64,000 bases of DNA from Pseudomonas sp. S09G 359 (GTDB lineage: Bacteria > Pseudomonadota > Gammaproteobacteria > Pseudomonadales > Pseudomonadaceae): assembly GCF_002843605.1 (NCBI RefSeq), contig NZ_CP025263.1:4927501-4991500 (forward strand). Reading direction: 5' to 3'. Both the position numbers and the translations under genes were made by a program. Below, piece by piece: positions 9,120 through 18,032 of the stretch. The first letter of the stretch is position 1; every line of letters begins with the position of its first letter. Under the pieces are notes generated by a model. The model was not told the DNA's origin. It saw nothing but the letters and a program-made list of their open reading frames with translations, and searched no databases.

Positions 9120-9911
9120 ATGAAGCAGACGCAGTACGTGGCCCGCGAGCCCGATGCGCAAGGTTTTATCCACTACCCGCCGGAAGAACACGCGGTGTGG
9201 AACACCCTGATCACGCGCCAGTTGAAAGTGATCGAAGGCCGCGCCTGCCAGGAATACCTGGACGGCATCGACAAGCTCGGCCTGCCCCTGGACCGCATTC
9301 CGCAACTGAGCGAAATCAATCAAGTGTTGGCCGAGACCACCGGCTGGCAAGTCGCCCGTGTCCCCGCGCTGATCCCCTTCCAGACATTCTTCGAATTGCT
9401 CGCCAGCAAGCAGTTTCCGGTGGCGACCTTTATTCGTACACGTGAAGAACTGGACTACCTGCAAGAGCCGGATATTTTCCACGAGATCTTCGGCCACTGC
9501 CCGCTGCTGACCAACCCCTGGTTCGCCGAATTCACCCATACCTACGGCAAGCTCGGCCTCGCGGCCACCAAGGAGCAACGGGTGTACCTGGCGCGCCTGT
9601 ACTGGATGACCATCGAGTTCGGCCTGGTGGACACACCCGCCGGCCTGCGCATCTACGGTGGCGGGATTTTGTCGTCGCCCAAAGAGACCGTGTACAGCTT
9701 GTCCTCCGAGCCCGAGCACCAGGCGTTCGACCCGCTGGAAGCGATGCGCACGCCGTATCGCATCGACATCTTGCAACCGTTGTATTTCGTGCTGCCCGAG
9801 CTCAAGCGCCTGTTTGAAGTGGCGCAGGAAGACATCATGGGTATGGTCGAGCGCGGCATGCAGCTGGGTTTGCATGCGCCGAAATTTCCACCCAAGCCAA
9901 AGGCCGCTTGA
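9120..9911 (+). CDS. phhA: Phenylalanine 4-hydroxylase (PhhA)
   Basis: A 263-aa non-haem iron monooxygenase that converts phenylalanine to tyrosine using tetrahydrobiopterin-type cofactor. The facial triad is visible: HEIFGHCP supplies His121 and His126, and Glu166 lies in YWMTIEFGLV. EPDIFHEIFGHCPLL and GILSSPKETVYSL are family hallmarks. It is a bacterial single-domain form without the regulatory ACT domain. A strong GCAGGAGAG ribosome site precedes the ATG. It is the first gene of phhABC; the phhB product regenerates its cofactor. Confidence 0.97.
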   Translation: MKQTQYVAREPDAQGFIHYPPEEHAVWNTLITRQLKVIEGRACQEYLDGIDKLGLPLDRIPQLSEINQVLAETTGWQVARVPALIPFQTFFELLASKQFPVATFIRTREELDYLQEPDIFHEIFGHCPLLTNPWFAEFTHTYGKLGLAATKEQRVYLARLYWMTIEFGLVDTPAGLRIYGGGILSSPKETVYSLSSEPEHQAFDPLEAMRTPYRIDILQPLYFVLPELKRLFEVAQEDIMGMVERGMQLGLHAPKFPPKPKAA

Positions 9912-10007
9912 CCCTTACATTTTGAAGCCAGGTGCATCTGTTCCCTGGCCCTGCGTTGCTTTAGGGTGACGCTACTGACCTTCAACATTCGAATTCAGGA
10001 CACCCAC

Positions 10008-10364
10008 ATGACCACCTTGAACCAAGCCCACTGCGAAGCCTGCCGCGCCGATGCCCCGCAAGTCAGCGATGAAGAACTGCCGGTGCTGCTCAAGCAGATC
10101 CCTGACTGGAACATCGAAGTACGCGACGGCGTGATGCAGCTGGAAAAGGTTTTCCTGTTCAAGAACTTCAAATTCGCCCTGGCCTTCACCAACGCCATGG
10201 GGGAAATCTCCGAAGCCGAAGGCCATCACCCAGGCCTGCTCACCGAATGGGGCAAGGTCACCGTGACCTGGTGGAGCCACTCCATCAAGGGCCTGCACCG
10301 CAACGACTTCATCATGGCCGCGCGCACCGACGAAGTGGCCAAGGACGCCGAGGGCCGCAAGTAA
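10008..10364 (+). CDS. phhB: Pterin-4a-carbinolamine dehydratase (PhhB)
   Basis: Start placed at [20 protein letters not shown] (118 aa), the usual Pseudomonas N-terminus; the upstream in-frame codon adds 14 unlikely residues. The PCD signature is complete: [41 protein letters not shown], including the active-site His pair in EGHHP. The enzyme dehydrates the 4a-hydroxypterin made by PhhA, so the cofactor can be recycled. It lies 96 bases after phhA and overlaps phhC by one base (TAATG). Confidence 0.96.
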   Translation: MTTLNQAHCEACRADAPQVSDEELPVLLKQIPDWNIEVRDGVMQLEKVFLFKNFKFALAFTNAMGEISEAEGHHPGLLTEWGKVTVTWWSHSIKGLHRNDFIMAARTDEVAKDAEGRK

Positions 10365-11557
10365 TGCATTTCGATGCCATTGGCCGCGTGCCCGGCGACC
10401 CGATCCTGGGCCTGATGGACCTGTATGCCCAGGACCCCAACCCGAACAAGTTCGACTTGGGCGTGGGCGTTTATAAAGACGACCAGGGCCTGACGCCGAT
10501 TCCCCGCTCGGTAAAACTCGCCGAGCAGCGCCTGGTCGACAGCCAAACCACCAAGACCTATATCGGCGGCCACGGCGATGCAGCCTTCGGCCGGCTGATC
10601 AGTGAGCTGGTGCTGGGCGCAGACTCCGCACTGCTGCGTGACCGCCGTGCCGGCGCCACCCAGACCCCAGGCGGCACCGGCGCATTGCGCCTGAGCGCCG
10701 ACTTTATCGCCCACAGCCTGCCCGGCCGTGGCGTGTGGCTGAGCAACCCGACCTGGCCGATCCACGAAACCATCTTCGCCAAGGCCGGGATCAAGGTCAG
10801 CCACTACCCCTACGTAGGCGCGGACAACCGCCTGGATGTGCCGGCGATGCTGGCGACGCTGGCCACCGTGCCCAAGGGCGACGTGGTGTTGCTGCACGCC
10901 TGCTGCCATAACCCGACCGGCTTCGACCTGTCCCAGGACGACTGGCGCCAGGTGCTGCAGATCGTGCGCGAGCGCCAGCTGCTGCCATTGATCGACTTTG
11001 CCTACCAGGGCTTTGGCGACAGCCTGGAGCAGGACGCCTGGGCGGTACGGCTGTTCGCCGCCGAGCTGCCGGAAGTGCTGGTCACCAGCTCGTGCTCGAA
11101 GAATTTCGGCCTGTACCGCGACCGCGTCGGCGCGCTGATCGTGTGCACGGCGGATGCCGAAAAACTGACGGATGTACGCAGCCAGTTGGCGAATACCGCG
11201 CGCAACCTGTGGTCGACGCCGCCGGATCATGGTGCTGCCGTAGTCGCCACCATCCTCGGTGATGCCGAGCTGAAACAGCTGTGGAGCGACGAAGTCGAAG
11301 CCATGCGCTCGCGCATCGCACATCTGCGTTCCGGCCTGGTGGAAGCACTGGCGCCCCACGGGTTGTCGGAACGGTTTGCGCATATCGGCGCGCAGCGGGG
11401 GATGTTTTCCTATACCGGCTTGAGTGCCGAGCAGGTGAAGCTGCTGCGGGAGAAACACAGCGTGTATATGGTCAGTTCGGGGCGCGCGAGTGTCGCGGGT
11501 ATTGATGCAACGCGTTTGACACTGCTGGCCGCCGCCATCGCCGACGTCTCCAACTGA
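10364..11557 (+). CDS. phhC: Aromatic amino acid aminotransferase (PhhC)
   Basis: A 397-aa class I PLP aminotransferase starting [21 protein letters not shown]. Visible motifs are NPNKFDLGVGVYKDDQG, HACCHNPTGFDLS, PLIDFAYQGFGD and the PLP-lysine region TSSCSKNFGLYRDRVGAL. It is of the TyrB/AspC type and, by operon position, converts tyrosine to 4-hydroxyphenylpyruvate after PhhA. The ATG overlaps the phhB TAA by one base, so translation is probably coupled. Confidence 0.94.
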   Translation: MHFDAIGRVPGDPILGLMDLYAQDPNPNKFDLGVGVYKDDQGLTPIPRSVKLAEQRLVDSQTTKTYIGGHGDAAFGRLISELVLGADSALLRDRRAGATQTPGGTGALRLSADFIAHSLPGRGVWLSNPTWPIHETIFAKAGIKVSHYPYVGADNRLDVPAMLATLATVPKGDVVLLHACCHNPTGFDLSQDDWRQVLQIVRERQLLPLIDFAYQGFGDSLEQDAWAVRLFAAELPEVLVTSSCSKNFGLYRDRVGALIVCTADAEKLTDVRSQLANTARNLWSTPPDHGAAVVATILGDAELKQLWSDEVEAMRSRIAHLRSGLVEALAPHGLSERFAHIGAQRGMFSYTGLSAEQVKLLREKHSVYMVSSGRASVAGIDATRLTLLAAAIADVSN

Positions 11558-11570
11558 AGAAACCTGGAAC

Positions 11571-11666
11571 AAATGTGGGAGGGGGCTTGCCCCCGAATGC
11601 GGTGTGTCAGCCAGCTAATATATTGACTGATTCACCGCATTCGCGAGCAAGCCCGCTCCCACATTT
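11571..11666. repeat. REPIN with mismatched arm types
   Basis: The left arm is the GTGGGAGGGGGCTTGCCCCCG subtype while the right arm is the CGCGAGCAAGCCCGCTCCCAC subtype. The spacer matches, inverted, that of the REPIN at 7181-7276. It separates phhC from the convergent metallophosphatase gene and may act as a bidirectional transcription barrier. Confidence 0.9.
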
Positions 11667-11681
11667 GGATCGTGCCCGGCT

Positions 11682-12491
11682 CTAGCCCGCAACCATCTCG
11701 GCTTTAAGCTGCGCTTCCTTGGCCTGCGCATCCGCCAACCGATACAGCTCGATGCTGCCGTCCCAGTGCTCGATCAATGCCGTGCACGACTCCACCCAAT
11801 CCCCGCAATTGAGGTAATCCACCGCGCCCACCTTGCGAATCTCGGCATGGTGGATATGCCCGCATACCACGCCATGCAGCTCGCGCTTGGTCACTTCGTG
11901 GGCGATGGCTTCTTCGAAATCGCTGATAAAGCTCACCGCCGTCTTGACCTTGTGTTTCAGATACGCCGACAACGACCAGTAGCCATAGCCATACCGTGCA
12001 CGCCAGTGGTTGAGCCAGCGGTTCAGCGTGAGGGTGAACTCGTAGGCCGAATCACCGAGGAACGCCAGCCAGCGGTGGTAGCGAGTAATCACATCAAACT
12101 GGTCGCCGTGGATGACCAGCAAGTGGCGGCCATCGGCGGTGACGTGCACGGCCTCGTCCACCAGTTGGATATTGCCCAGGATCAGCTTGGAGTAGCGGCG
12201 CAGGAATTCGTCATGGTTGCCGGTGACATAGATCACTTCGGTGCCGCGCTTGGCCATGGTCAGCAGGCGGCGGATCACGTTGGTGTGGGCCTGGGGCCAA
12301 TACATGCCGCCGCGCATCTTCCAGCCGTCGATGATATCGCCCACCAGGTACACCTTGTCGGCGTGGTAGCCCTTGAGAAACTGCGACAAATGTTCGGCCT
12401 GGCAATCCCGGGTGCCCAGGTGCACATCGGAAATCCACAGGGTACGCACCCGTTGCTTGCGGCTGGGCTTGGTGAACTCGGCACTGGTCAT
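11682..12491 (-). CDS. UDP-2,3-diacylglucosamine diphosphatase-like metallophosphoesterase
   Basis: A 269-aa calcineurin-type phosphoesterase with all metal motifs: LWISDVHLGTRD, LVGDIIDGWKM, VTGNHDEFL, LLVIHGDQFD and GVVCGHIHHAEI. The family (COG2908) includes LpxH, but this protein is longer and differs around the motifs, so it is probably a paralogue and not the essential lipid A enzyme. The start at 12491 is preferred to 12497 because a GAGG site lies seven bases upstream of it. It is transcribed away from the AraC gene and alone in its unit. Confidence 0.8.
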   Translation of the reverse strand: MTSAEFTKPSRKQRVRTLWISDVHLGTRDCQAEHLSQFLKGYHADKVYLVGDIIDGWKMRGGMYWPQAHTNVIRRLLTMAKRGTEVIYVTGNHDEFLRRYSKLILGNIQLVDEAVHVTADGRHLLVIHGDQFDVITRYHRWLAFLGDSAYEFTLTLNRWLNHWRARYGYGYWSLSAYLKHKVKTAVSFISDFEEAIAHEVTKRELHGVVCGHIHHAEIRKVGAVDYLNCGDWVESCTALIEHWDGSIELYRLADAQAKEAQLKAEMVAG

Positions 12492-12627
12492 GGGCATACC
12501 TCGACGGTGTTTTCGCGAGCTTGCGCCCTGGCGATTAATAGCCCATGACAGTCGTGCGTCAGTCTGATGACAGCGCCAGCCCGGCGCAAAGCGTTGTAGA
12601 CTGGCGCCTGCAGCCAAGGAGACCGCG

Positions 12628-13377
12628 ATGAGCCCAGCCCTCACGCTACGCCACTACACCGAAGCGCCCCTCGCCCACAGCCATGACCATGCGCAGTTGG
12701 TGTTTGGCCTGTCCGGCCACTTGGACCTGGAAGTCGATGGCCGTGGCAGCCAGGTGCGCGAAAGCAGCGTGATGGTGCTGCCCTTCTCCGCCCACCACGC
12801 TTGCGGCAGTCGCGATGGCAGCCGCTGCCTGGTGCTGGACGTGCCCACCGAGCACTGGGTAGTGCAATCCCTGGGCGAACATGCCGATGCCTGCCAGCGC
12901 CTGCTCGATCAACCCACGCGCCTGGCCCTGGATGCACGGCAACACCATCTGGTGCAATGGCTGGCCCACAGCCCGGTGGATGACCCGCTGATCGCCCAGC
13001 AAGGGGCGGTGCTGTTGCTGGCCAGCCTCAATCACCCGCTGGCCCAACCGCTGCCGGGCCGACGGCTGCCCTATGCGGCGTTCAATGCGCATATCGAGCG
13101 GCACCTGGCGCACCCGCTGCAAGTCGCCGACCTGGCGCGCATCGCCGACCTCTCCGTGGCCCGCCTGCACGCACGCTTCGTCGCCGAATGCGGGCAGACG
13201 CCGATGGACTATATCCGCAGCCGCCGCCTGCAGATGGCCCTGGGCTTGCTGCGCGAAACACCGCTGCCGATCGGCGCGGTGGCCGAACGTGTCGGCTATG
13301 GGTCGCAAAGTGCGTTTGCAGCGGCGATGTTGCGCGAGTTCGGCGCGTCCCCCGGTGCGTTACGCCGCCGCGCCTGA
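12628..13377 (+). CDS. AraC-family transcriptional regulator
   Basis: A 249-aa regulator with an N-terminal cupin-like sensor (HSHDHAQLVFGLSGHLDLEVDG, about 17-40) and two C-terminal helix-turn-helix motifs (PLQVADLARIADLSVARLHARF and LLRETPLPIGAVAERVGYGSQSAFAAAMLREFGASPGALR). It lies 102 bases ahead of an EamA transporter in the same direction, which is a plausible target, though nothing in the sequence identifies the ligand. Confidence 0.88.
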   Translation: MSPALTLRHYTEAPLAHSHDHAQLVFGLSGHLDLEVDGRGSQVRESSVMVLPFSAHHACGSRDGSRCLVLDVPTEHWVVQSLGEHADACQRLLDQPTRLALDARQHHLVQWLAHSPVDDPLIAQQGAVLLLASLNHPLAQPLPGRRLPYAAFNAHIERHLAHPLQVADLARIADLSVARLHARFVAECGQTPMDYIRSRRLQMALGLLRETPLPIGAVAERVGYGSQSAFAAAMLREFGASPGALRRRA

Positions 13378-13478
13378 GCAAGAGCCCTGCGCTATAAATC
13401 GCGAGCCGCGCGACAGACATCCGCAGCGGTAACCTTCTAGACTGCGAGGCTGTCACTCCCGTTGGTTCAAGGATCGCA

Positions 13479-14363
13479 ATGACTCCCCGTTCAGCCCTCG
13501 GCGCCCTGCATATCGGCGCATTGATGTTTGGCCTCACCGGCGTTTTCGGCAAACTGGCGGCGGCCTCGCCGTCCATCATCGTATTTGGCCGCGCCGTGTT
13601 CGCGGTCATTGCCCTGGCGATATTTGCCCGGTTTGCCAGTAACACCGCGTGGAAAAAACTCGAGCTGCGCGACTGGCGCCGCCTGCTGGTGAGCGGTGTG
13701 TTACTGGCGGCACACTGGGTGACATTCTTTATTGCGGTCAAAGTAGCCGGCGTGGCCGTGGCGACCCTGGGGTTCACCGCATTCCCGGCGTTTACCGTGA
13801 TCCTCGAAGGCTTGATCTTCCGCGAACGCATCCGCGCCAATGAAGTGCTGCTGGTGGCGCTGGTCACGGTTGGCCTGGTGTTGGTCACCCCGGACTTCAA
13901 CCTCGCCAGCGAGGCCACCGGCGGCCTGCTCTGGGGCATCGCCTCGGGGCTGCTGTTCTCGTTGCTGTCGCTGAACAATCGCGCCAGTTCCGGGCGGATT
14001 CCGGCAGTGCAGGCGGCGCTGTGCCAGAACGTGGTGGTAGCGGTGTGCCTGGTGCCTGTGGCGGCACCGGGGCTGGCCGAAGTGCGCGCGCTGGATTGGC
14101 TGTGGATCGGCCTGCTCGGGGTGTTTTGCACCGGCCTGGCCCACAGCCTGTTTGTCGCCAGCCTCGCGGTGATCAAGGCACGGACGGCCTCGGTGGTGTT
14201 TGCCATGGAACCGCTCTACGGCATCACCGTGGCGTGGCTGCTGTTCGCCGAAACACCGACACTGCGCATGTTGCTGGGCGGCGCACTGATCATCGTCGCC
14301 ATCGTGCTTTCCGGGTTGATGGGCAGCGCCAGCCAAGCCAAACAGCCGACTGCCACGGCCTGA
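13479..14363 (+). CDS. EamA/DMT-superfamily transporter
   Basis: A 294-aa integral membrane protein with about ten hydrophobic segments arranged as two EamA repeats, the second starting around residue 150. Typical stretches are GALHIGALMFGLTGVFGKLAA and FAMEPLYGITVAWLLFAETPTLRMLLGGALII. These drug/metabolite transporters export amino acids or other small metabolites; the substrate cannot be read from sequence. It follows the AraC gene. Confidence 0.88.
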   Translation: MTPRSALGALHIGALMFGLTGVFGKLAAASPSIIVFGRAVFAVIALAIFARFASNTAWKKLELRDWRRLLVSGVLLAAHWVTFFIAVKVAGVAVATLGFTAFPAFTVILEGLIFRERIRANEVLLVALVTVGLVLVTPDFNLASEATGGLLWGIASGLLFSLLSLNNRASSGRIPAVQAALCQNVVVAVCLVPVAAPGLAEVRALDWLWIGLLGVFCTGLAHSLFVASLAVIKARTASVVFAMEPLYGITVAWLLFAETPTLRMLLGGALIIVAIVLSGLMGSASQAKQPTATA

Positions 14364-14389
14364 TCTATACTTTGCCTATCCGCAACAGT

Positions 14390-14427
14390 CTGTCGTCGTT
14401 CAACGGATAAAGACTCCTCGACGACAG
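14390..14427. repeat. 9-bp inverted repeat with a tRNA-D-arm-like loop
   Basis: CTGTCGTCG and CGACGACAG are perfect inverted arms around a 20-base loop containing GTTCAACGGATA, a string also found in D arms of bacterial tRNA-Arg. It lies between the EamA gene and the following small gene. There is no T-run, so it is not an obvious terminator. Confidence 0.5.
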
Positions 14428-14491
14428 CCATGATCCTTGAAGTTGCTGCACGCGAGTGGTCACTCCATTAACGCTATGCAGGGGCTTCAAC

Positions 14492-14773
14492 ATGGAAATG
14501 CTCATCAGCTTGCTGGTTCAGATCATCAGCGGCGCCATTGGCGGCAACGTCGCCGGCGTGACCAAACACAGCCTGGGCACCGGGCTCAACACCGTTATCG
14601 GTGGCGTCGGCGGCCTGGTGCTGGGCCAGATCATCTCGGCACTCACAGGCAGCTCTGGTGGCGAAGCCCTGGATGTGGCGGTGGTTGGCAGTAATATCAT
14701 CGGCGGCGGTATCGGCGGCCTGGTGCTGACGCTGATCGTCGGCTTCATCAAGCACAAGCTGGCCGCCAAATAG
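14492..14773 (+). CDS. Small glycine-rich membrane protein, unknown function
   Basis: A 93-aa protein starting MEMLISLLVQIISGAIGGNV. It has two or three hydrophobic segments packed with small residues (IGGVGGLVLGQIISAL and NIIGGGIGGLVLTLIVGF) and a basic C-terminus (KHKLAAK). The GxxxG-like spacing suggests helix packing in the inner membrane. The start is chosen at the second in-frame codon, because the upstream ATG-rich frame overlaps the inverted repeat region. I do not recognise the family. Confidence 0.75.
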   Translation: MEMLISLLVQIISGAIGGNVAGVTKHSLGTGLNTVIGGVGGLVLGQIISALTGSSGGEALDVAVVGSNIIGGGIGGLVLTLIVGFIKHKLAAK

Positions 14774-14808
14774 TGCCCCCGGTCACCGCCCGGATGTTGC
14801 GGTGACCG

Positions 14809-15096
14809 TCACACGGTTCGGTCGTTGTGCCCGAGGTCGCGTTGCGGGTCGATCTGGTCGCGCACGCGCTGCTTGAGCACTTTGGCCTCGGGAAATCCGC
14901 CATCGGCCTTGCGCTCCCAGATCTGCACGCCGTCGCAGGTGATGCTAAACGCGCCGCCGGTGGCCGGCGCCAGCGAGACTTTGCCCAGGTCATCGGCAAA
15001 CGTACTCAACAATTCCTGCGCCAGCCACGCGGCGCGCAGCAGCCATTGGCACTGGGTGCAATAGGTGATGACGATCTCGGGTTTGTTCACGGACAT
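14809..15096 (-). CDS. SelT/SelW/SelH (Rdx) family redox protein
   Basis: A 95-aa thioredoxin-like protein with an N-terminal CxxC in IVITYCTQCQWLLRAAWLAQELL and the downstream GGAFSITCDGVQIWERKADGGFPEAKVLKQRVRDQI, the conserved pattern of the bacterial SelW-like family, in which Cys replaces selenocysteine. A redox role is presumed from the family; the partner is unknown. It ends 36 bases from the preceding convergent gene and starts 84 bases from the divergent plpD. Confidence 0.85.
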   Translation of the reverse strand: MSVNKPEIVITYCTQCQWLLRAAWLAQELLSTFADDLGKVSLAPATGGAFSITCDGVQIWERKADGGFPEAKVLKQRVRDQIDPQRDLGHNDRTV

Positions 15097-15180
15097 AATT
15101 TGACAGGTTCCTGGCGTAACGGGCTCGGCGGATCGAGTGGCTATAATACCGGCCTTTATCGCCCTGCCCCGAGATTCCTG

Positions 15181-17364
15181 ATGCGTCGCCTGTTGCTGCT
15201 CCTGCTCCTTTTGCCTCTCCTCGCCCAAGCCGTCGAAGCCCCCCGCCCGAAAATCGGCCTGGTGCTGTCCGGCGGTGCCGCCCGTGGCCTGGCGCATATC
15301 GGCGTGCTCAAGGCCCTGGAAGAACAAGGCATCCATATCGATGCGATTGCCGGCACCAGCATGGGCGCGGTGATCGGCGGGCTGTATGCGTCGGGCTACA
15401 AGATCGACGAACTGGAGAAACTCGCGCTGGGTATTGACTGGCAACAGGCCCTGTCCGATGCGCCGCCCCGCGAAGACGTGCCGTTTCGGCGCAAGCAGGA
15501 TGACCGGGACTTCCTGGTCAAGCAGAAACTCAGCTTTCGCGATGACGGCAGCCTCGGCCTGCCGCTGGGCGTGATCCAGGGCCAGAACCTGGCGCTGCTG
15601 CTGGAAAGCATGTTCGCCCACAGCAGCAACACGCGCAATTTCGACAAGCTGCCGATCCCGTTCCGCGCGGTGGCCACCGATATCACCACCGGCGAAAAGG
15701 TCGTATTTCGCAAGGGCCATCTGCCCCAGGTCATCCGCGCCAGCATGTCGATCCCGGCGGTGTTCGCGCCAGTGGAGCTGGACGGCCGCCTGCTGGTGGA
15801 CGGCGGCATGACCGACAATATCCCGCTGGATGTGGCCCGGGAGATGGGCGTCGATATCGCCATCGTGGTCGACATCGGCACCCCGCTGCGCTCACGCAAG
15901 CAACTGGCGACGGTGGTCGACGTGCTTAACCAGTCCATCACCCTGATGACCCGGCGCAACTCCGAAGAACAACTCAAGGCCCTTAACCCCAAGGACGTGC
16001 TGATCCAGCCGCCCCTGGCCGCCTTTGGCGTGACCGACTTCGGCCGCGCCAAGGACATGATCGACGCCGGCTACCGTGCCACCCGCGCACTCGACGCACG
16101 GCTCGCGCACTTGCGCCCCGCCGAGCCGATCGACCCGCAACTGGTGGCGGCGCGCACCCCGGGCGAACGCACCCCGGTGATCACCGCCATCGACGTGGAA
16201 AACGACTCCAAAGTCAGCGACGACGTGATCCGTTACTACATCCGCCAGCCCCTGGGTGAACCGCTGAACCTGGGCCGCCTGCAAACAGACATGGGCACCC
16301 TCTACGGCCTGGACTACTTCGAACAGGTGCAATACCGCGTGATCAAGAAAGGCCAGGCCAACACCCTGGTGATCAGTGCGCGGGGCAAACGCAGCGGCAC
16401 CGACTACTTGCGCCTGGGGCTGAACCTGTCGGATGACATGCGCGGCGACAGCGCCTTCAACCTGGGCGCCAGCTACCGCATGAACGGCATCAACCGCCTC
16501 GGGGCCGAATGGCTGACGCGCGTGCAGATCGGTGATCGCCAGGAGCTGTACAGCGAGTTCTACCAGCCGATGGACACTGGTTCGCGCTACTTCGTCGCGC
16601 CATACATCAGCGCCCAGGCACAAAACGTGGAGCTGATCCTGGACAACGACCCGATCTCCGAATATCGCCTGGAACGCTACGGTTTCGGCCTGAACGTGGG
16701 GCGCCAGATCGGCAACAGTGGCGAGATCCGCTTCGGCGTCGGCGAAGCCTGGGGCAAGGCCGACGTGCGCATCGGTGATCGGGACCTGCCGAGCGTAAGC
16801 TTCAGTGAAGGCTTCTATGAGCTGAAGTATTCCTTCGACTCCCTGGACAACGTGTACTTCCCTCACACTGGCGAGGACATCGGCCTGGCCTACCGCGAAT
16901 TCGAACCGGGGCTGGGCTCGGACCAGCGCTACCGACAGTGGGAGTTCAAGCTGGACAAGGCCATGAGCCATGGCCCGGACACCCTGGTGCTGGGCGGTCG
17001 CTACGGGCGCACCCTGGATGATTCCGACGTGGTGATTTCCAGCTTTCTGCTCGGTGGTGCGCGGCAGTTGTCGGGCTTCCGCCAGGATGCGATCTCGGGG
17101 CAGAACATCAGCTTGATGCGCGCGGTGTATTACCGCCGGCTGACGCCCCGCTCGTACCTGCCGCTGGATTTCCCGTTGTATTTGGGGGCGTCACTGGAGC
17201 GCGGTCGGGCCTGGAACAACGACAATGAATTTGACAGCGGCTATATCAACGCGGCGAGTATTTTCCTGGGCTTCGATACACCGTTGGGGCCGCTGAACTT
17301 CAGCTATGGGTTCAACGATGATAACCAGAAGGCGGTTTATCTCAACTTGGGGCAAACCTTCTAA
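15181..17364 (+). CDS. plpD: PlpD-type patatin-like phospholipase with its own outer-membrane translocator (type Vd)
   Basis: A 727-aa protein. A signal peptide (MRRLLLLLLLLPLLAQAVEA) precedes a patatin domain (about 23-215) with oxyanion motif SGGAARG, nucleophile GTSMG (Ser60) and the dyad aspartate in VDGGMTDN (Asp207). A POTRA-like stretch (about 320-390) and a 16-strand Omp85/D15 barrel follow, ending in Phe (LGQTF). This is the layout of P. aeruginosa PlpD, a type Vd autotransporter that presents or releases a class A1 phospholipase. Length matches PlpD. The start was chosen at the signal peptide, not the much longer upstream frame. A REPIN begins at its stop codon. Confidence 0.93.
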   Translation: MRRLLLLLLLLPLLAQAVEAPRPKIGLVLSGGAARGLAHIGVLKALEEQGIHIDAIAGTSMGAVIGGLYASGYKIDELEKLALGIDWQQALSDAPPREDVPFRRKQDDRDFLVKQKLSFRDDGSLGLPLGVIQGQNLALLLESMFAHSSNTRNFDKLPIPFRAVATDITTGEKVVFRKGHLPQVIRASMSIPAVFAPVELDGRLLVDGGMTDNIPLDVAREMGVDIAIVVDIGTPLRSRKQLATVVDVLNQSITLMTRRNSEEQLKALNPKDVLIQPPLAAFGVTDFGRAKDMIDAGYRATRALDARLAHLRPAEPIDPQLVAARTPGERTPVITAIDVENDSKVSDDVIRYYIRQPLGEPLNLGRLQTDMGTLYGLDYFEQVQYRVIKKGQANTLVISARGKRSGTDYLRLGLNLSDDMRGDSAFNLGASYRMNGINRLGAEWLTRVQIGDRQELYSEFYQPMDTGSRYFVAPYISAQAQNVELILDNDPISEYRLERYGFGLNVGRQIGNSGEIRFGVGEAWGKADVRIGDRDLPSVSFSEGFYELKYSFDSLDNVYFPHTGEDIGLAYREFEPGLGSDQRYRQWEFKLDKAMSHGPDTLVLGGRYGRTLDDSDVVISSFLLGGARQLSGFRQDAISGQNISLMRAVYYRRLTPRSYLPLDFPLYLGASLERGRAWNNDNEFDSGYINAASIFLGFDTPLGPLNFSYGFNDDNQKAVYLNLGQTF

Positions 17365-17456
17365 TGTGAGAGGGGGCTTGCCCCCGATGACGGTGTATCA
17401 GTGAAGAGTATTTCAACTGACACTCCGCCATCGGGGGCAAGCCCCCTCCTACATTT
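17363..17456. repeat. REPIN after plpD
   Basis: Inverted arms of the AGGGGGCTTGCCCCCGAT subtype with a spacer of about 40 bases. The left arm starts within the plpD stop codon. It separates two convergent genes and could form a long hairpin at the plpD transcript end. Confidence 0.9.
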
Positions 17457-17476
17457 GATCACCAGTGCTGTCTGGG

Positions 17477-17911
17477 TCAGGACTTTTCCAGGTTCGCCAG
17501 AATGTGCCCGTGCACGCGCATGCACACACTCAAATCCGCTTCATCCACGCCCACGAACAGCTCATGGCGCAGGGCGGTGGCAATGGTTTCAATCTGCTCG
17601 ATCAACGGGCGGGCGGTGTCACACAGCAAGATACGTTTGGCACGACGATCTTCCACCACCGCCTGGCGTTGCACCAGACCCTGGCCTTCCAGGCTGTCGA
17701 GCAAGCGTGCAAGGGTCGGCCCTTCGACCCCGACGCTTTGCGCCAGCTCACGTTGAGTCGGCGGCTCTTCGAAACGAGCCAGGTGCAGCAGCACCAGCCA
17801 GCGCGCCTGGGACAAGCCCAGCCCGGCCAAGCGGCGATCCAGCTCGGCGCGCCAACCTCGGGACATTTGCGCCAGCTGCATGCCAAAACGGTGTTGATCG
17901 GTTAACGGCAT
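17477..17911 (-). CDS. MarR-family transcriptional regulator
   Basis: A 144-aa winged-helix regulator: LSQARWLVLLHLARFEEPPTQRELAQSVGVEGPTLARLLDSLEGQGLVQRQAVVEDRRAKRILL contains the recognition helix and the DRRAKR wing. A MarR gene near plpD and recQ is also my recollection of the P. aeruginosa order. The target is not evident; its own upstream region (17912-18032) is AT-rich and could hold an autoregulatory site. Confidence 0.88.
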   Translation of the reverse strand: MPLTDQHRFGMQLAQMSRGWRAELDRRLAGLGLSQARWLVLLHLARFEEPPTQRELAQSVGVEGPTLARLLDSLEGQGLVQRQAVVEDRRAKRILLCDTARPLIEQIETIATALRHELFVGVDEADLSVCMRVHGHILANLEKS

Positions 17912-18032
17912 AAAAAACTCATGGTTTAGACTGAAAATAGAGTGTGGCTAATTATTAGTCAGCTAAGCATGAGCCATGCCAGTAGGCAAGAGTTGCTATG
18001 TACTGATTCGTTACATTGTCGTAATTGGCACA

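Noticed and set aside
14827..15180. N-terminal extension of plpD
   Set aside because: It runs opposite the SelW-like gene and precedes a perfect signal peptide at 15181; family length supports the shorter form.
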